A stretch of 64,000 bases of DNA, from contig NC_088330.1 in NCBI RefSeq assembly GCF_036884655.1, positions 33,027,001 through 33,091,000 on the forward strand. The letters are read 5' to 3'. Position 1 is the first letter of the stretch. Every line of letters begins with the position of its first letter. The DNA comes from Musa acuminata AAA Group (taxonomy: Eukaryota > Streptophyta > Magnoliopsida > Zingiberales > Musaceae). The position numbers and the translations under genes were made by a program. Positions 1 through 12,653 of this stretch are shown piece by piece. Below the pieces are notes generated by a model. The model saw nothing but the letters and a program-made list of their open reading frames with translations, was not told the DNA's origin and did not search any database.

Positions 1-2155
1 ATCCTGGACAGAGATCCTCTTCCTAGCCAAAGAAGATGATCAGCCTTTGCAAAAGGTTCCCGGATTAATGAAAGGTTTGGTTTCCAGAATCAGATATATC
101 TACCTATAACCTATCCAGACCAGATCAGTTTGCTGTCCTAGTCATTATGAGACAAATCCACTTTTCAAATCCCCCTGTTGACCTATTTTGGCCTTAATCC
201 ACCTAAATCGAGTGATTCTGAAGATCAAAGTTGGGTCAGAATAGCAATTAAGTTTGTTCAGGTGATTGCTACTAAAATCATGGCAAGGTGTTGATGTCAT
301 CTTCAACCCAGATACCCAGAAGTGGACTCAACAGGGTTAAGCTTGATCTTATCACCATCAACATTAGCACCTAGGTGCTCAGCATCAGTCTTGCCAAGGC
401 CAGCCCTTGTCTGGGGGCATCTTTTGGTTTAAATCATGAATCAATAATCTAAATCAGCCTTACTAGGGCCTCGTTGAGCCACTTGGGAAAGCCCAGATAC
501 CATATCAATGCTTATCTCAGAAATGAACAACTTTCTTCATGCATGGACCAGCTTAGGCAGTGATCTGACAGGGATTGGCGCGACTTTCCTATGTGAAATT
601 GGGGATAAATCTACAGTACAATAGACTGATAGAGTTTCAGCAAGACCACTAACAGAAAGACAAGCTGATTCAGCTTCAGTCCAAATCCACTTAGACTTGT
701 TTGGAAGTCCAAAGAACCCTGGAGAAAGGCCAAGGTGAAAGTCTGGCACCTATCAGAACTGGAGAAGGGGGGATCCACGCCCAGTTTGGCTACAAATCCC
801 TTGGGGTAGTATAATACATCACAAAAAGAAGCCCACTAGGGATCAGCCACAAGCAGAGAAGAGGGAGAAAAGCACCATTCCTAAGCTATAGTCTCCTTTT
901 GAAGTAATAATCAAATAGATTTAGAAATTGGCATGGTAGCCTATAAATAAAGCCCTAGAAACCAACATGACATTGTTTCAAAATTGTTATTTTATTTTTA
1001 CAGGAATGCAATTTCATCCATTTTGATACGACCAATATTTATCAGTTCGACCGCTGATCGGCTCTCAGCCCAATTTTGGCCATTCAAGTGTAATAGAGGG
1101 CTTACCGCTCGATAAGCCTTGTGAACCGGGCGGTAAGGCCCGTGAACCAGGCTTACCCCTCATTCAGGCCTGATAATGGGCCTAGATTGAGCAATAAGCC
1201 CAGCCAGCCAGTTTTGATTTATTTTTTAAATCTTAAAAAAATTTAAATCTTAACTTACCCTCTCGTGCTTTGTCCCCCGTACCATCACTCACATCCCTTG
1301 CCTGGTATCACTTGTTGTTTGCACACTAGTCAGCGTCAAGCAGCCATTATTCTTCTCCTTCTCTACCTCGTTTACTCGTTCACTGCCGCTTGCTTCCCTC
1401 CTCTCTTGCCCCATTGCCTCTCCTCCTTTCATATCCCCCACCACCTTCCCTCTCCTCTCCTTTTATGTTGTGTCCTGCTCCTCCCCCCTCTACTTATTCC
1501 ATACTCCTCCGTCTCTGCCGTCGACTCTTCCCTCCTATCCATTTTGTACCACCACCTCTCCTCCTCCTCGGCCTCCTTCCCTCCTGTCCTTCTATGTCGC
1601 TGCCTCTCCTCCTCCTTCCCTACTCCGCCACCTACTTCTCTTCTAATTTGTCAATTTTCGGCTGTTTTTTCAGCATTTTCCAGAAACTGGTACCAGTGTA
1701 CCTAGAGCAGCACACTGCTACCCACATTACATACCAGTCTGGCCAAGGACTGTTATCCCTGTGTGGTATGAGATAACATTCCATGCTATCATCAATGAGA
1801 AAACTGCAAACAGCAGTTTCCTGAGATTAAAAATAAACAATCCCATATCATGGTAAAATATAACTCTTTAAAATAGTGATAAGTTACAAACGACTGCTCT
1901 TTAAAAATCAATTCAGTCAACTAAGCCTTCAGAAGTTCAAAATATAACTCTTGAAGAGTTGTAGTTAGAGAATTTGCCATGAGGTGTTAAAAGTTGCAAA
2001 TGTAGTTGCTACAATGAATATGCATATAGATCCATGGCTAGCCACAAAAGGTCAAATAGTTTCCACTGCATACAGTGTCACAGACAAATGCGCATGCATC
2101 TTTACATCTCCCAGAAATATATAAGAAAGCATGAATAACAATGAGACATGCATAC
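1..2155. other. Left-edge non-coding stretch, probably an intron of the ligase gene
   Basis: No exon of the DNA ligase gene is visible downstream (leftwards) of the exon ending at 2156, so this is most simply a long intron and the remaining catalytic exons lie beyond the left edge. The first 1,000 bases look like degenerate repeat sequence, with short open frames but no transposase, gag, protease or reverse transcriptase motif that I can recognise. Bases 1026-1760 are a separate GC- and pyrimidine-rich repeat. From about 1800 to 2150 the sequence is ordinary AT-rich intron. Confidence 0.5.
1026..1760. repeat. Eroded repeat with pyrimidine-rich core
   Basis: The block opens with GC-rich sequence containing several copies of a GGGCTTACCGCTCGATAAGCC-like theme. 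It continues into a roughly 300-base CT-rich core (CTCCTCC runs, 1380-1620) and closes with GGTACCAGTGTACC-type sequence near 1690. The same architecture (GGTAC-rich ends around a CT-rich core) recurs at about 33649-34058 and 36646-37090. Open frames in the core are rich in Pro, Ser and Leu and are composition artefacts. Exact ends were not found. Confidence 0.45.
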
Positions 2156-5100
2156 CTTGATACAGAACCGACCACATCTGGGTACTTCCCAGTGTTCCTT
2201 TCAGCATTACGACTATATATCTCAACTGATCCATCCTCCATATAATGTATCTGCATTCAAGTGCGAAGTTCAGACAAAAATTAAATGAGACATAAATTTA
2301 TGTCACAACAAAGATCAGTGTCATACCTGGGCTCGTTCACCATCATATTTGTATTCGCAAGTGAATTCCATTCCCTGAAACTTATCAAGAATTTCAGACA
2401 CTGCCTTTGTTGGTTTAGCTAACATAGGCCCTACAGGCACACCTAGGGAGAAATTGCATGCCTCTGGAAGTTTCCATACTCCAACGCGGAGAAGTTCAGG
2501 AACAATTTTATCATAGATTGGGAGTACCGAATAAACTTGTTTGATAATTTTCGCAGCCTAACTTCATACAACGAAGATGTATAGGAAAAAGAACAATGAA
2601 TCTAGATCAGTATAACTGCATGCACAAGCCATTAGCTAGCTGTTGGTAAAGAAATATAACAATCAAGAGAAGTACATCCATGGACTTATCAATGATTTAG
2701 ATCATATTATAAAGGAATAAAGACAGCCGAGTGCATGAGGTCTGACTGCATTATTTTTCTACTTCCTATATGTTATTATTTCTATGCTTCTAATGTGACT
2801 TCATTTTATTATTATTTTATTTTATTATCAAACATAACGTCTGACTGATTGACTGCCTGGTCTAACTAGTAAACCTTTGACCCAAGTCTTGTTCTGGTCA
2901 CTACCACATCCAGTTTTGACAACTATGAATAAGGCCTACTGTTTTTCCTTTAACATCTCTTCTATGCTTGTGGTTGCTATAAATTATAAAAGAAACTAAA
3001 AAATAGAAAATTATTGTGAGTTTCTCATTCGTATTTGTTGCAATTTGCAGGATATTTATCAAGCAGTAAAAAATAAAATAATAATTTACCATGCAAGATT
3101 AACATAGTTTATCTCAGAGCATTGACAAAATTTTCCTCATTTAACTTGGACATAGATGTTAATAGAATAAGAAGAAAATGCAACATTAACATTGTTGACC
3201 AACAGACAGTGTTCTTTGAATAACTTGTCAGAAGGTTAAAACACATCCAAACACACACTAACCTCTTCAAGATCAGACTGAGTTTGTGACCGTGGATTTT
3301 GATTCGTTTCAGAATAAATAGCTGCTTGTCCGAGAGCTACCAGGACAGTTTTCTCTGCCAAACCAATTCGCATCTTCGACTGCCAGGTATTTAAGGGAAC
3401 TTTAGAGGATCAGGATACCAGTGGCAACAACTATATGCTGAACATTTACCTGAAGAAGACGAACTAAATACTGAGGTTCACATTCAGTTGCTGCAACAAG
3501 AAGTCCTTTTATGTGATTTCTTTTCTTGTCTTGACTATCTTTTCCCGACTCCTATTGAGGCAAAAAAAAAAAACAAAAAGAAGAAGTCTTTAACGTAAAC
3601 CTTAAATTTCGATAGCTCTGCCCAATATTTAGTAAGTGCTCATATATGTTATAACCCCTACATAATCAATTAAATGCTACTTCATCAAGTAGGCACCTAT
3701 GATATAGTAGCACAAACTAACATATTTCATTAATTAATAACCAAACATTTTTTACAAGATAAGAAGAATATCAGATGCTTGCAAGCATTGAGGCACAAAC
3801 AGTGTTAAAGCATCCACAGATTCGCATATTTAAACATACATAAGAATACATATTATCTATACATACATTCAAATAATATGGTAGGGTCAAAGGGAATCCT
3901 AATATTTTTAGACATACATGCAGGGAGTTCAGAAAACTCAGGATGTCTGAGATCTGAACGGTTTGAATCAACAATTTTGATCTTGTTAAGTACCTTATTG
4001 ATCTGACTACTCAACCTACCTGAGCTGATCTACACCAATTATCAATTTATCATGCCACGCTGTTCGAGTCAAGCTCATAAAGGTTTTAATAGCAAGAAAT
4101 TTTCATAAACCTTAACAAGCCCACTTCAAAATCTCCACGATTCTGATCATTATAGGAATTGTGGTTCCCAATACTTAGAATCATGTTTCCTAATATTTGG
4201 AAATAACACTGTCCTCTATACTAGTCCACATTCTTCATATTGAGACATTTGGCATCACTCCGTAGAGGTTTTCATCAGGGTCTGCAGTACCGAACTGTAT
4301 CACCCGGTACGAGCGATACGTACCGGTCCGACAGGTTGCCGGTATGCGGACCGCTTGTTACCGGTCTGAGTGCACTGTAACACTGTAGCAGTGCACTGTT
4401 GCACTACTACAGTACTCAGCACACCTGAGTGTACCGCTCGATACACCTGGGTGTACCGCTCGGTATACCGTACCGTACCGGTACCGAGCCCAGGTCGAAA
4501 TACCAGTACGGTACGGTATTGCGAACCTTGGTTTTCATAAGCTTATTTCTCAAATAAGCTAAACATAAAAATAAGATTATTTAATTCAATAAAAGGTTGT
4601 TCATCATTTTCCAATCATCTTCTCCGAAATAAATAATAATGTTTGTTGAAGAATACACAAAAATGTGTATATACACAAATATTCACATGTAAAAAGGTTT
4701 CACACCCTCATCTTCTTAAACCTAACTGCTTCTTCAGCAGCTCGAGGCTACTTAAGATATAGGTGCAACGATGCCACATGAGGCTGTGATAGCCTACGAA
4801 GCAACCTATATTTGAGCACCTACTCAACAGAACATCATGGTCAATTGTGTTGTACTGGAATGGCTGACAGAGTAATCCATAATCTATAGCCTCTAAGTTA
4901 CTCCCGTACCAAAGTCCATGAGACTTGGAAACCATTTGATCATCCATTGACCTTTACATGAAAGAAAATCTAAATCTACCATGTAATTTTTCACTGCTTG
5001 AAAGATGACAAATGGGTTCATATCTCAGTCTTTGGCACAGGACAATTCAAAGAGCCTGCATCAAGTTAAAAAATATGGATAGCATATTTCCAACCCATAC

Positions 5101-7383
5101 ATAGTGTCAGCTGAAACAGTGATCCCGATGCTGAGCACATAAATGAAAGCACTAAACAATGCCATATAGCAAAAGGGTCACTGCTGCACAAATTTGTCAA
5201 TGTTGCCAAATTAAATTCAAGATCTCTAGGGAAATTACACATGGAAGACTGTTACAATATACTAGCTACCTTGGACATATATCTGTCAATATACTCAGTG
5301 TAATTGGTTGTGTTCATTGAGGACCCCAGAGTTCAGACTATGGATCCTTATCAAGTACAGTATGCATATTCAAACATTCAGATCATGTTAGTGTGACATA
5401 AAACGATACAAAATCATACGAATGCAACTGCAAAATGAAACATAGAACAACATTATCTTAGAAAAAGTTAATTGACATGAACAAAGGGATAACAGTTAGG
5501 TATATCAGCAAAAAACAATGGAATTACAAACCCAAGATACTAAATCAAATTCCATAAGAATTATAACTATGCACATCAAAGCATGGCAGGAGTTATTTGA
5601 TTTCTGGAAATCCTCACGTTATGGTCTGATTGCAACTTAATCAATCAGGGTAACTTGTATTCGTATTACCACAAAATAGTAGTTACACAAGGATCACAAC
5701 CCCAACATAACTCGGACTATTAAGAAAACACAGGAATGCTTGCTGAGTTTTATATTTTCATTAGAGTGCCATGACAGAATTATCCATGCATAACTGCTCC
5801 TACACAGAAGTTTACATATTAAGATTACAAAAAACAAGCATTTGTCTCAATCACATGAACCAACAAAGTTTGACAACTTAGAGACAATGAATTGGTATAA
5901 AATAATTAAACGACTTCAAATATCTCAGAAATTATATGTAAATCATGAAATCATATCACATGAACCATCTTTGCTTCCACGATAACTCTAACCATAAAAC
6001 TAGGTCATGTCACATAATTCATTCTCATCTCAAACCTGCTTGAAGAGGTATCGACCAATATATGATGCACCATCTAATTTGTGGCATTTAGGAATACAGA
6101 ATTACAGGTCCTTGTTCACTGTATCACTGACCCTCGTAGCATTTACATTTAACAAGCTCAGAATAGTTACCCTTCTATCATCAATTCCAATCTACCCTCA
6201 AACAATGGCTTTCTGCAAGGACTGAACTCTTTTTTTCTCTTTCAATAACTCAACATTAGGATCATATATACTTGATATAAGTTAACATACAAAGTTTTAA
6301 CAGAAAATGTCCAAATCAGCAGGCATGAGAAAACACTTATCTATTTTAGAAATCTTTAGCAGATCTTGACATTAGCAGACCACAGATAAAACGGGCAAAA
6401 CATTGCATCATACGCCTGCCAATGTTGGATATACTCAAGCAATAAGGAAATAACAAACCTTTGCAATTGCACGGAATGTATCAAAAACCTTGGCAATCGT
6501 CAAGGGTTGAGGCTTGAACATCACTTTCTGAGAGGAACGGCTTGCTTTTGCAACAAGACCCAAGTCACCCAGTTCCTAACACCACAACAAGAAACTTTAG
6601 TTTCAAACACCAGAAATTCTCAAAGAAACAAGAGAATGAAAAAAGAAATCAAGAACCAGAAAATGATCCGCGTCAAGAAAACAAGATCAAGAAAGTGATC
6701 TGCGTCCAACAAAACACCTTTAGCTGCTTCTTGACTTGCTCCTCCTTCCTCCCATAAGCCTCGGCGAGCGCCTTCACAAGGGACGCGTCCCCAATCCCAA
6801 GCTCAATACCTTCATGGGGCGCCGCAATCCTATTCGCCGAAAGGTAAACGGTGGCGAGAAGATCCCCGGGCGTGGTAGCGATCACGGTCCTGAACACGTT
6901 GCAGATAATCTCCGTGATGGCGATCCTTCCGGACTCGTTCGAGATTAGCTCCAGGGCGCGCGCGAGGAACAAGAAGGGAACGGGTTCCCCGTCCTTCCAC
7001 GAAGCGGCTTTCTTGGGGTTGAAGTCGGAGCACTTCTTCTTCAGGTCGAGGGTGGGGTTCTTCTCCTCGGGAGGATCTTTAGGGTTTTGGCCACCGCCAT
7101 CTAGGGTTTTCGGTTTCTTGGAAGGGGAAGGGGAAGGCTGTTCGGGCTGGGCGGAGGATGGGGCGGACTTCTTGGATTTGGCTGCGGCCGCGGCCGCGGC
7201 GCGGGCGTTGCCCATGAGAACGTCGGCGACGGTGCGGCGGCCCGACATTGCGGCACGGCCGGTGCTGCAGCAGCGAAGGAAGAGGTTTCTTGACCAAGGG
7301 TTTGAGAAGGGGAGAGATGGGAAGCAGGGACGCAGTGGAGGGAATTTGAGCGACAGGAGAAACGGCGCTCGCAGCAACAACAT
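2156..7383 (-). CDS. LIG1: ATP-dependent DNA ligase 1, 5' two-thirds (3' end off window)
   Basis: This enzyme seals nicks using ATP, joining Okazaki fragments and completing excision repair. Exons on the minus strand are 6718-7383, 6459-6575, 3450-3551, 3263-3379, 2327-2557 and 2156-2250. All junctions are GT-AG and in phase, giving about 443 residues. The order matches plant LIG1: presequence, low-complexity Ala/Lys/Pro linker, DNA-binding domain (around GRIAITEIICNVFRTVIATT), then adenylation domain. Motif I, EYKYDGERAQ, holds the AMP-accepting lysine (about K404), followed by EIYSRNAERNTGKYPDV. The rest of the nucleotidyltransferase and OB domains lie off the left edge. The start at 7383 is the first in-frame ATG and adds an Arg/Leu-rich, acid-poor leader. 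A second ATG at 7248 (residue 46) begins the conserved nuclear form, as in Arabidopsis LIG1. The intron 3552-6458 carries a MITE. Confidence 0.93.
4276..4530. mobile_element. MITE, hAT-like (8-bp target duplication), copy 1
   Basis: This 255-bp element is flanked by the perfect 8-bp direct repeat GTTTTCAT (4268-4275 and 4531-4538). Its ends are imperfect inverted repeats: CAGGGTCTGCAGTACCG on the left, and CAAGGTTCGCAATACCG when the right end is read in reverse complement. The interior is packed with GGTACCG/CGGTACC words and alternating CACTGTAGCAGTGCAC palindromes, and it has no coding capacity. An 8-bp duplication and a CA(A/G)GG terminus are typical of non-autonomous hAT elements. It sits inside a LIG1 intron. 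Confidence 0.75.
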
Positions 7384-8728
7384 CAAATGGGGAGACGGAA
7401 TGGGGCTATGATTTCAAGATCACTGGGAGCGAAGGGCGGAGGAGGGCGACGTTTTCTTGGTTTTGGCGGGCAGAGGAAGCGCGACTCCACAGTATGGGCT
7501 TAAACGAGCCATGGCTGGATTGAATAGTTGATGCCCATGGCCAATTGGTCTATTGAGAAGGGGTTAAAGAATACATGTCAATTATTTCTTATTATTGCCA
7601 CGTTTTTTAATAAATAGGATAATTTTTGGATTATAAATCTAATGCAACAGACATAGGCCGGAAAATAATTTATATTCCTACCGTTTAATGTATTCTACGA
7701 TTTAACTGAAACAAATAAGAAAGATATGCAATTATGTCTCCGTAAAATATCATGCCGTTCCATTAGTATAATTGACTGACTAATTTTTTTCTTGCTTGCT
7801 TAATAATTCTGCCTAAATAAAATGTATCGAAAACTATTTTATCTATTTTCAAAAAAATTATTTATACGATTAAAGTCCTATCTTTATAAGGAATTACATG
7901 TCTCGTCTCCTGTGCGCTTCATTTCACACTATCAGAATTCCATGAGAAAAGCGTATGTAAAATACATGTCACTTTTTCTTCTTATTTGTTTACGTTGATG
8001 TCTGCATCAAACATATCTAAAGATAATTAATCGAAACTAAAAACACATGAAGAGGAAAGAGATAGGAGAATCCCAGCTAACTACATTCACAGCAAAACGA
8101 AGCAGGCAGCTACACCATAACTCCGCATTATATGATATTATACTGGAATCAAAATAGGGAGCCATATGATCTGATGAAGAGCTAAACAAGAAAGATGAAC
8201 ACCGTACTCATCATCGTAATCTTTGGGCTAACCGCAACGTGGTCTGAACAGGCTCGCCATCTCCGTCTCCACTGAAGCTGTCGACGATCTATTCAACAAC
8301 TATAAATGCAGGAGACAACGATAGATGCCATCAGTTAAAAACTATCAGCAATAACTGGCATAATTTTACATCAACCAGATACAATAAGCAATACCATCAT
8401 TTCGTAATGTCAAATAGCAAAAACGGGACAATATTCTTGTGATAAAGATCAACCAATAACAAGGTGCAACACATCACTGTATCTAAAGAACAGTGTATCG
8501 ATAACTGTATCTACGGTACTTGGCAAGGAAAAGCACAACGATAAGTACACAGATCAAAATGATGTGATGTCACAGAATAACATGCAACTACTTTGCAGAA
8601 ACAAAACCCACTGGAGAAATTGCAAGATACCCGTCTCAGCGGCACCAAGATGAGAATTATGCAGCAACAAGGGAAAATCCATCTCAAATCTTGCATATTC
8701 CTGTGCGAAATAATGTAACCAAAACCCG
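7384..8728. other. Intergenic region between LIG1 and the next minus-strand gene
   Basis: Bases 7384-7520 are GC-rich and form the LIG1 upstream region. From 7560 to about 8050 the sequence is AT-rich with nothing recognised. Bases 8140-8728 would be the 3' flank of the following gene. A block at about 8229-8294 looks spliceable (a TATAG acceptor and an open minus-strand frame), so it may be a 3' UTR exon or an alternative last exon. Confidence 0.4.
7462..7469 (+). promoter_or_regulatory. E2F-type site upstream of LIG1
   Basis: TTTGGCGG matches the plant E2F consensus WTTSSCSS and lies 79 bases upstream of the first LIG1 start codon. E2F sites control S-phase genes, and replicative DNA ligase is an expected target. 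The motif is short, so the assignment rests on position plus gene function. Confidence 0.45.
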
Positions 8729-11700
8729 CTACAATTTCCTCCAAAAGCTAACAATCCCGTCTGCCAAAAGTCTCAAATTTCCCCACAAGTCTGTTGTTCT
8801 TGCAGATGAATCGCTCTGCTCAGTGCTTCTCGAGTGATCCCTATATAAAGAAAACAATGCTGCATTCAGCATCTATAATTATCTCGACATGGCACAATAT
8901 ATATTGGCTACAAAGAACTATCAAAAGAATTTTAGTTTCCTGACCAAAATGTATAGCCATATTATGTATGAAAACAGATATCAAAAAGAAAAAAACATTG
9001 CAACAAATATCTCTAGACTCATTATAGCATAAAAATTTAGAACCTGAAGCAAATCTAACAAGTTGCTAGAAGCTTATGTCTGAATGAAAAAAGTTTACTT
9101 TCAGGAATAAAAAAAAAGCATATGGAGGGAGCAGGACAGTGTGATTAGAGAAACAATTGTAGTCGGTACTGGAATTACAAATAAAGGACCTAAACCATTA
9201 GATGCTTTATAGTGTAATATCATGAAGTATGTTAAAATAAGCAGACTGCTAAAGTAAAAAAAAAAAAAGTTAAAACAAGCTTACCTAAGATGTTCCTCAG
9301 TCTCCAAAACTTCATCTTTTCCTCTATTATGTTCAACCACCTTTGTGAAAGAAGCATCATGCGCAATGTCATTAGCACTTTTCTCGGTTCTGGAGCCTAT
9401 AGTTTCTCCTGATGGAGACTGCATGGCATCTACTCCAATATCCAATTTCAGTGAGACTGATGATTCATCCTGCTACAAGTGAAGTTATCAGCAAGGAACA
9501 TGCATTTATGCAAAAGCAACTCCTATCAGCTTTAAATAACAGAAAAGAATCTCTATTTTGAAATCTCAAAAAGAACAAAATCTTGGTGCCTTGCAGAATG
9601 CCAGAATCTAATCATTATATCAACATCTCTATTTCCAAATCTTGCAGAACAAGAACTTTTATGTTTATTTGACAATATAAGTCAACCATGAAAGAGCCAA
9701 CAAGAGATTCCGCAATTAACAAAAAGCACCTTAACAGCACTCCAAGCTCTAAAAAACCATGACAACATCAGAAGCAATTCAACATGTCATGAAAAACTGA
9801 AAATAAACTCTTTTAGCCAAATAGCTAAAAGATACAAATCCTTGTGCAGGCTAATATTTCCATCAAACAAGCTATCCTACAACTTAAAAAGATTAGTAAA
9901 AGATTTTAGATTAAATTTTTAACTATAGATCCACAATAAGTGAGAATGAATATAAACATATAAATATATTAGAAAAGAAAAGAGAAAATTGAGTCAGAAC
10001 AGTGCAATCTGCTGCAAGTGAGTATGAGACCAAAGTCACCAAACATTGCCACTTTAAAGGTAAAGTAAAAATGCCTAACCTTTAGACTGCATGTCAAGAA
10101 CTCCTAAAAATAGCTAGGTAGCAAAGGATGGCAGTAGTAGCTATTAATATAAATAACCGAGAGAGAGAGAGAGAGAACAATCACTTGTCATCCTTTTATA
10201 AGAAAGGGGGTAACATTTTTTATCCTTCAAAAAAAGAATAATAAACAAAGAACTAGAGAGAACAGAAAAAGAAAACTTTAGAGTAGGACAAGTTACAAAA
10301 TGGATGCTGAATACTTCTCTCATGTGAAATAGGAGATTGTTTAAAATGAGCACATACTTAGCTACCATCTGAACTCACTTGGGATGGATCATGGCACCCT
10401 TTTTATAGCACTTGATTTCAGCATGAGGTCACAGATCGTTCTAGCTTTTGACATAATCCATGGCTTCAGATGCCATCATCTTCCTAAGACATCATGTAGG
10501 CTCATCTACTCTAAAGTAAACATCTGACTGATGAAACACCTAAAGCACTACAGTGATGCAAAAAAACCAACCGAACTAGAACATTCAGATCATTAAAGAA
10601 ATAAATTTCAGGAGATACAGATAGATAAGGTCACCTATGTCTACTGAATGGTGATGCTGAACAGACCAAACACATCCAGAATGTCAAATATACTTAGTTT
10701 CACAACCGTCACTACTCAAGATCTTTTAGTTCAAAATTGTTCATCAGATTAAAAAACTGTTCATACATATTGATTTTTATTTTCAATTATTTTGTTCAAA
10801 CTTACTTTGTCACCTACATCTGTTTTCAACATATTGTCTACAGCAGATGTAAAGGGCACATTCTTGGCACTTGAACTTTGATCAACGTCTTCTGCTTTTG
10901 TCAAATGATGGGCTCCCCCGTTCAAAGATGACCTTTTATTGTACTTCATTTCTTGAACAAGTTGTTTTATTATGTAATAAGACCCACCAATCTCTTGCCG
11001 AACATGGGAAACAGGAGGAAATCTTCCTGCATTTGAGGCTCTGTACCTGTAACAGCTAAATATAAGCTTGAATATTTAACAAAAATGTCCTTAGAACATG
11101 AAATAAGGAAAAAAAAAAAAAGAAGTGAAATTAAACAACATGATTTTACAGATATGACTTCCAAAATTCACAAATACAATTTTACCTGTTTTAGAGTATT
11201 CTGAAAGTACTAATCAAAATTTGTTTGCAACATGTGGTTAGTGACCAATCAGTCAAGAAGAGTCGAGGAGGGAGGAGGAATCAATTTGGGTTCAGTAGCT
11301 AAGCCTGGATCTAGTCAATTCAAGTCCTATTTCTTTACTTTTCTATCTAGCTATTTTGATAACCTCTTATCAGTTGGTTACTTCCAGGTCAGAGATTTTG
11401 AGCTATTTGATGGCTAGAAAAGTTATTATTCAAGAGAGAATCAACAAGGACAATTATGCTGCTAACCTTTTATCTAAAAGTGAAGATACTCAAATTTTAA
11501 TAATATGGAGGAGATGATGGAGATCAGAGCAATGGCACTAGTTAACTGCTTCTCTATCTTAAAAGTGTCCTTATCAGACTAATATCTCTTCAAATTTTGA
11601 CATTCAGCTGAATCAAATGCAGAAAAAGAATTGCATAATGTTTTCTATTTGCATAAAAAAGTGTGCTTGTTTGACAAGTATCAGAGGATCTGAGAGAAGA

Positions 11701-12653
11701 AGTCTAATAGTATAAAAAATCTGTATGATAAATTCTAAAATACCCTTAAAGCCTATCCTAATGTGGTAGGATTAGGATGAACATACTAAAATCTGGAAAG
11801 CTGCCAAAGCTTCAGTTACAAAGATGTTTCACCAAACAAAAATTTGCAATCAAACTCATGTTTCATGACTTTTTGGCACAAACATTCAAAACATCATTGG
11901 AGTCAATATCTTACTTGTCAACAAAAGATTCCACCAAAGCACGTCTTTCTTGTTCAGATATCTTCTCGCCTTTTTGTGGTTTATATGGACCAGAGGGAAC
12001 CAATGCAGAAAATGATTTTTCCCATCCTCTGAAACTCGATCGAAATAGTGCACTAGATAAGCCAATGAACACTGCAATAACATAAGAAAGGTAAACAATT
12101 TTCACAAAATAAACAGGGCACAGGATTTTCACAATAATATAATGTTTCTTCTTGTTTCATAGAATGTTCTTATGCAGAATGTTTTAAAAAAGGATCTCGG
12201 CCTGGTACAATATCTCTGTATTCAATAATGAAGAGTTTTTAGCTAGCTAGAGCTGTTTGCATCAGGCATCATCCTCGTTTAGCAGCAACGAATACAATAA
12301 ATAGCATACAGTAACTTGAAAGCAAAATATTTTCTCTTTAGGAGTTTCTTTACCTGAAAACTTGGCATGATTCATTTTTCTCTAATGTCCACATAACAAA
12401 AAACTGCAAACTTTCTAAAAGTGGAGGAGATCTACAAAGGACTAATAGAAGGACGAAGACAGAGAGGCACAATAAGAGACATCCCAAGTAAAATACCGGA
12501 CTAATTATCATAGCTGGACCATCGAATTCCAAAACCCCAAAGCATGTGATCACCAGTAAAAAGAAGCAAGAAGAGTGATGATCGGTTACCCCTTTTGGTG
12601 GAAGAGGAGACTGGGGAAGAAGAGAAGGCGAGTCCTCTCGCAGACGCCTGCAT
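8729..12653 (-). CDS. Small organelle-targeted putative DNA-binding protein
   Basis: Five exons on the minus strand (12590-12653, 11915-12071, 10806-11046, 9285-9469, 8729-8840) join in phase into 252 residues. The ATG at 12653 gives a Ser/Arg-rich, acid-poor leader of about 45 residues (MQASARGLAFSSS, then RSSFRGWEK) typical of a mitochondrial or plastid presequence. Residues 57-110 form a compact conserved-looking module: EQERRALVESFVDKYRASNAG, then GGSYYIIKQLVQEM, a plausible helix-turn-helix. A Ser/Asp-rich, poorly conserved middle follows. The C-terminus (LWGNLRLLADGIVSFWRKL) ends at a TAG. From memory this resembles plant proteins annotated only as DNA-binding (Arabidopsis At3g52170 type); that family is longer, so an exon in the 1.3-kb intron 9470-10805 could be missing. 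No biochemical role can be read from the sequence. Confidence 0.7.
10159..10176. repeat. GA microsatellite
   Basis: An uninterrupted run of GA dinucleotides lies inside an intron of the organelle-targeted protein gene. Confidence 0.85.

Noticed and set aside
1..1000. LTR retrotransposon at the left edge
   Set aside because: The sequence looks repetitive, but no terminal repeat pair, primer-binding site or polyprotein motif could be shown.
1265..1776. Two overlapping Pro/Ser/Leu-rich frames
   Set aside because: They are translations of a CT-rich repeat core, with no domain or splice context.
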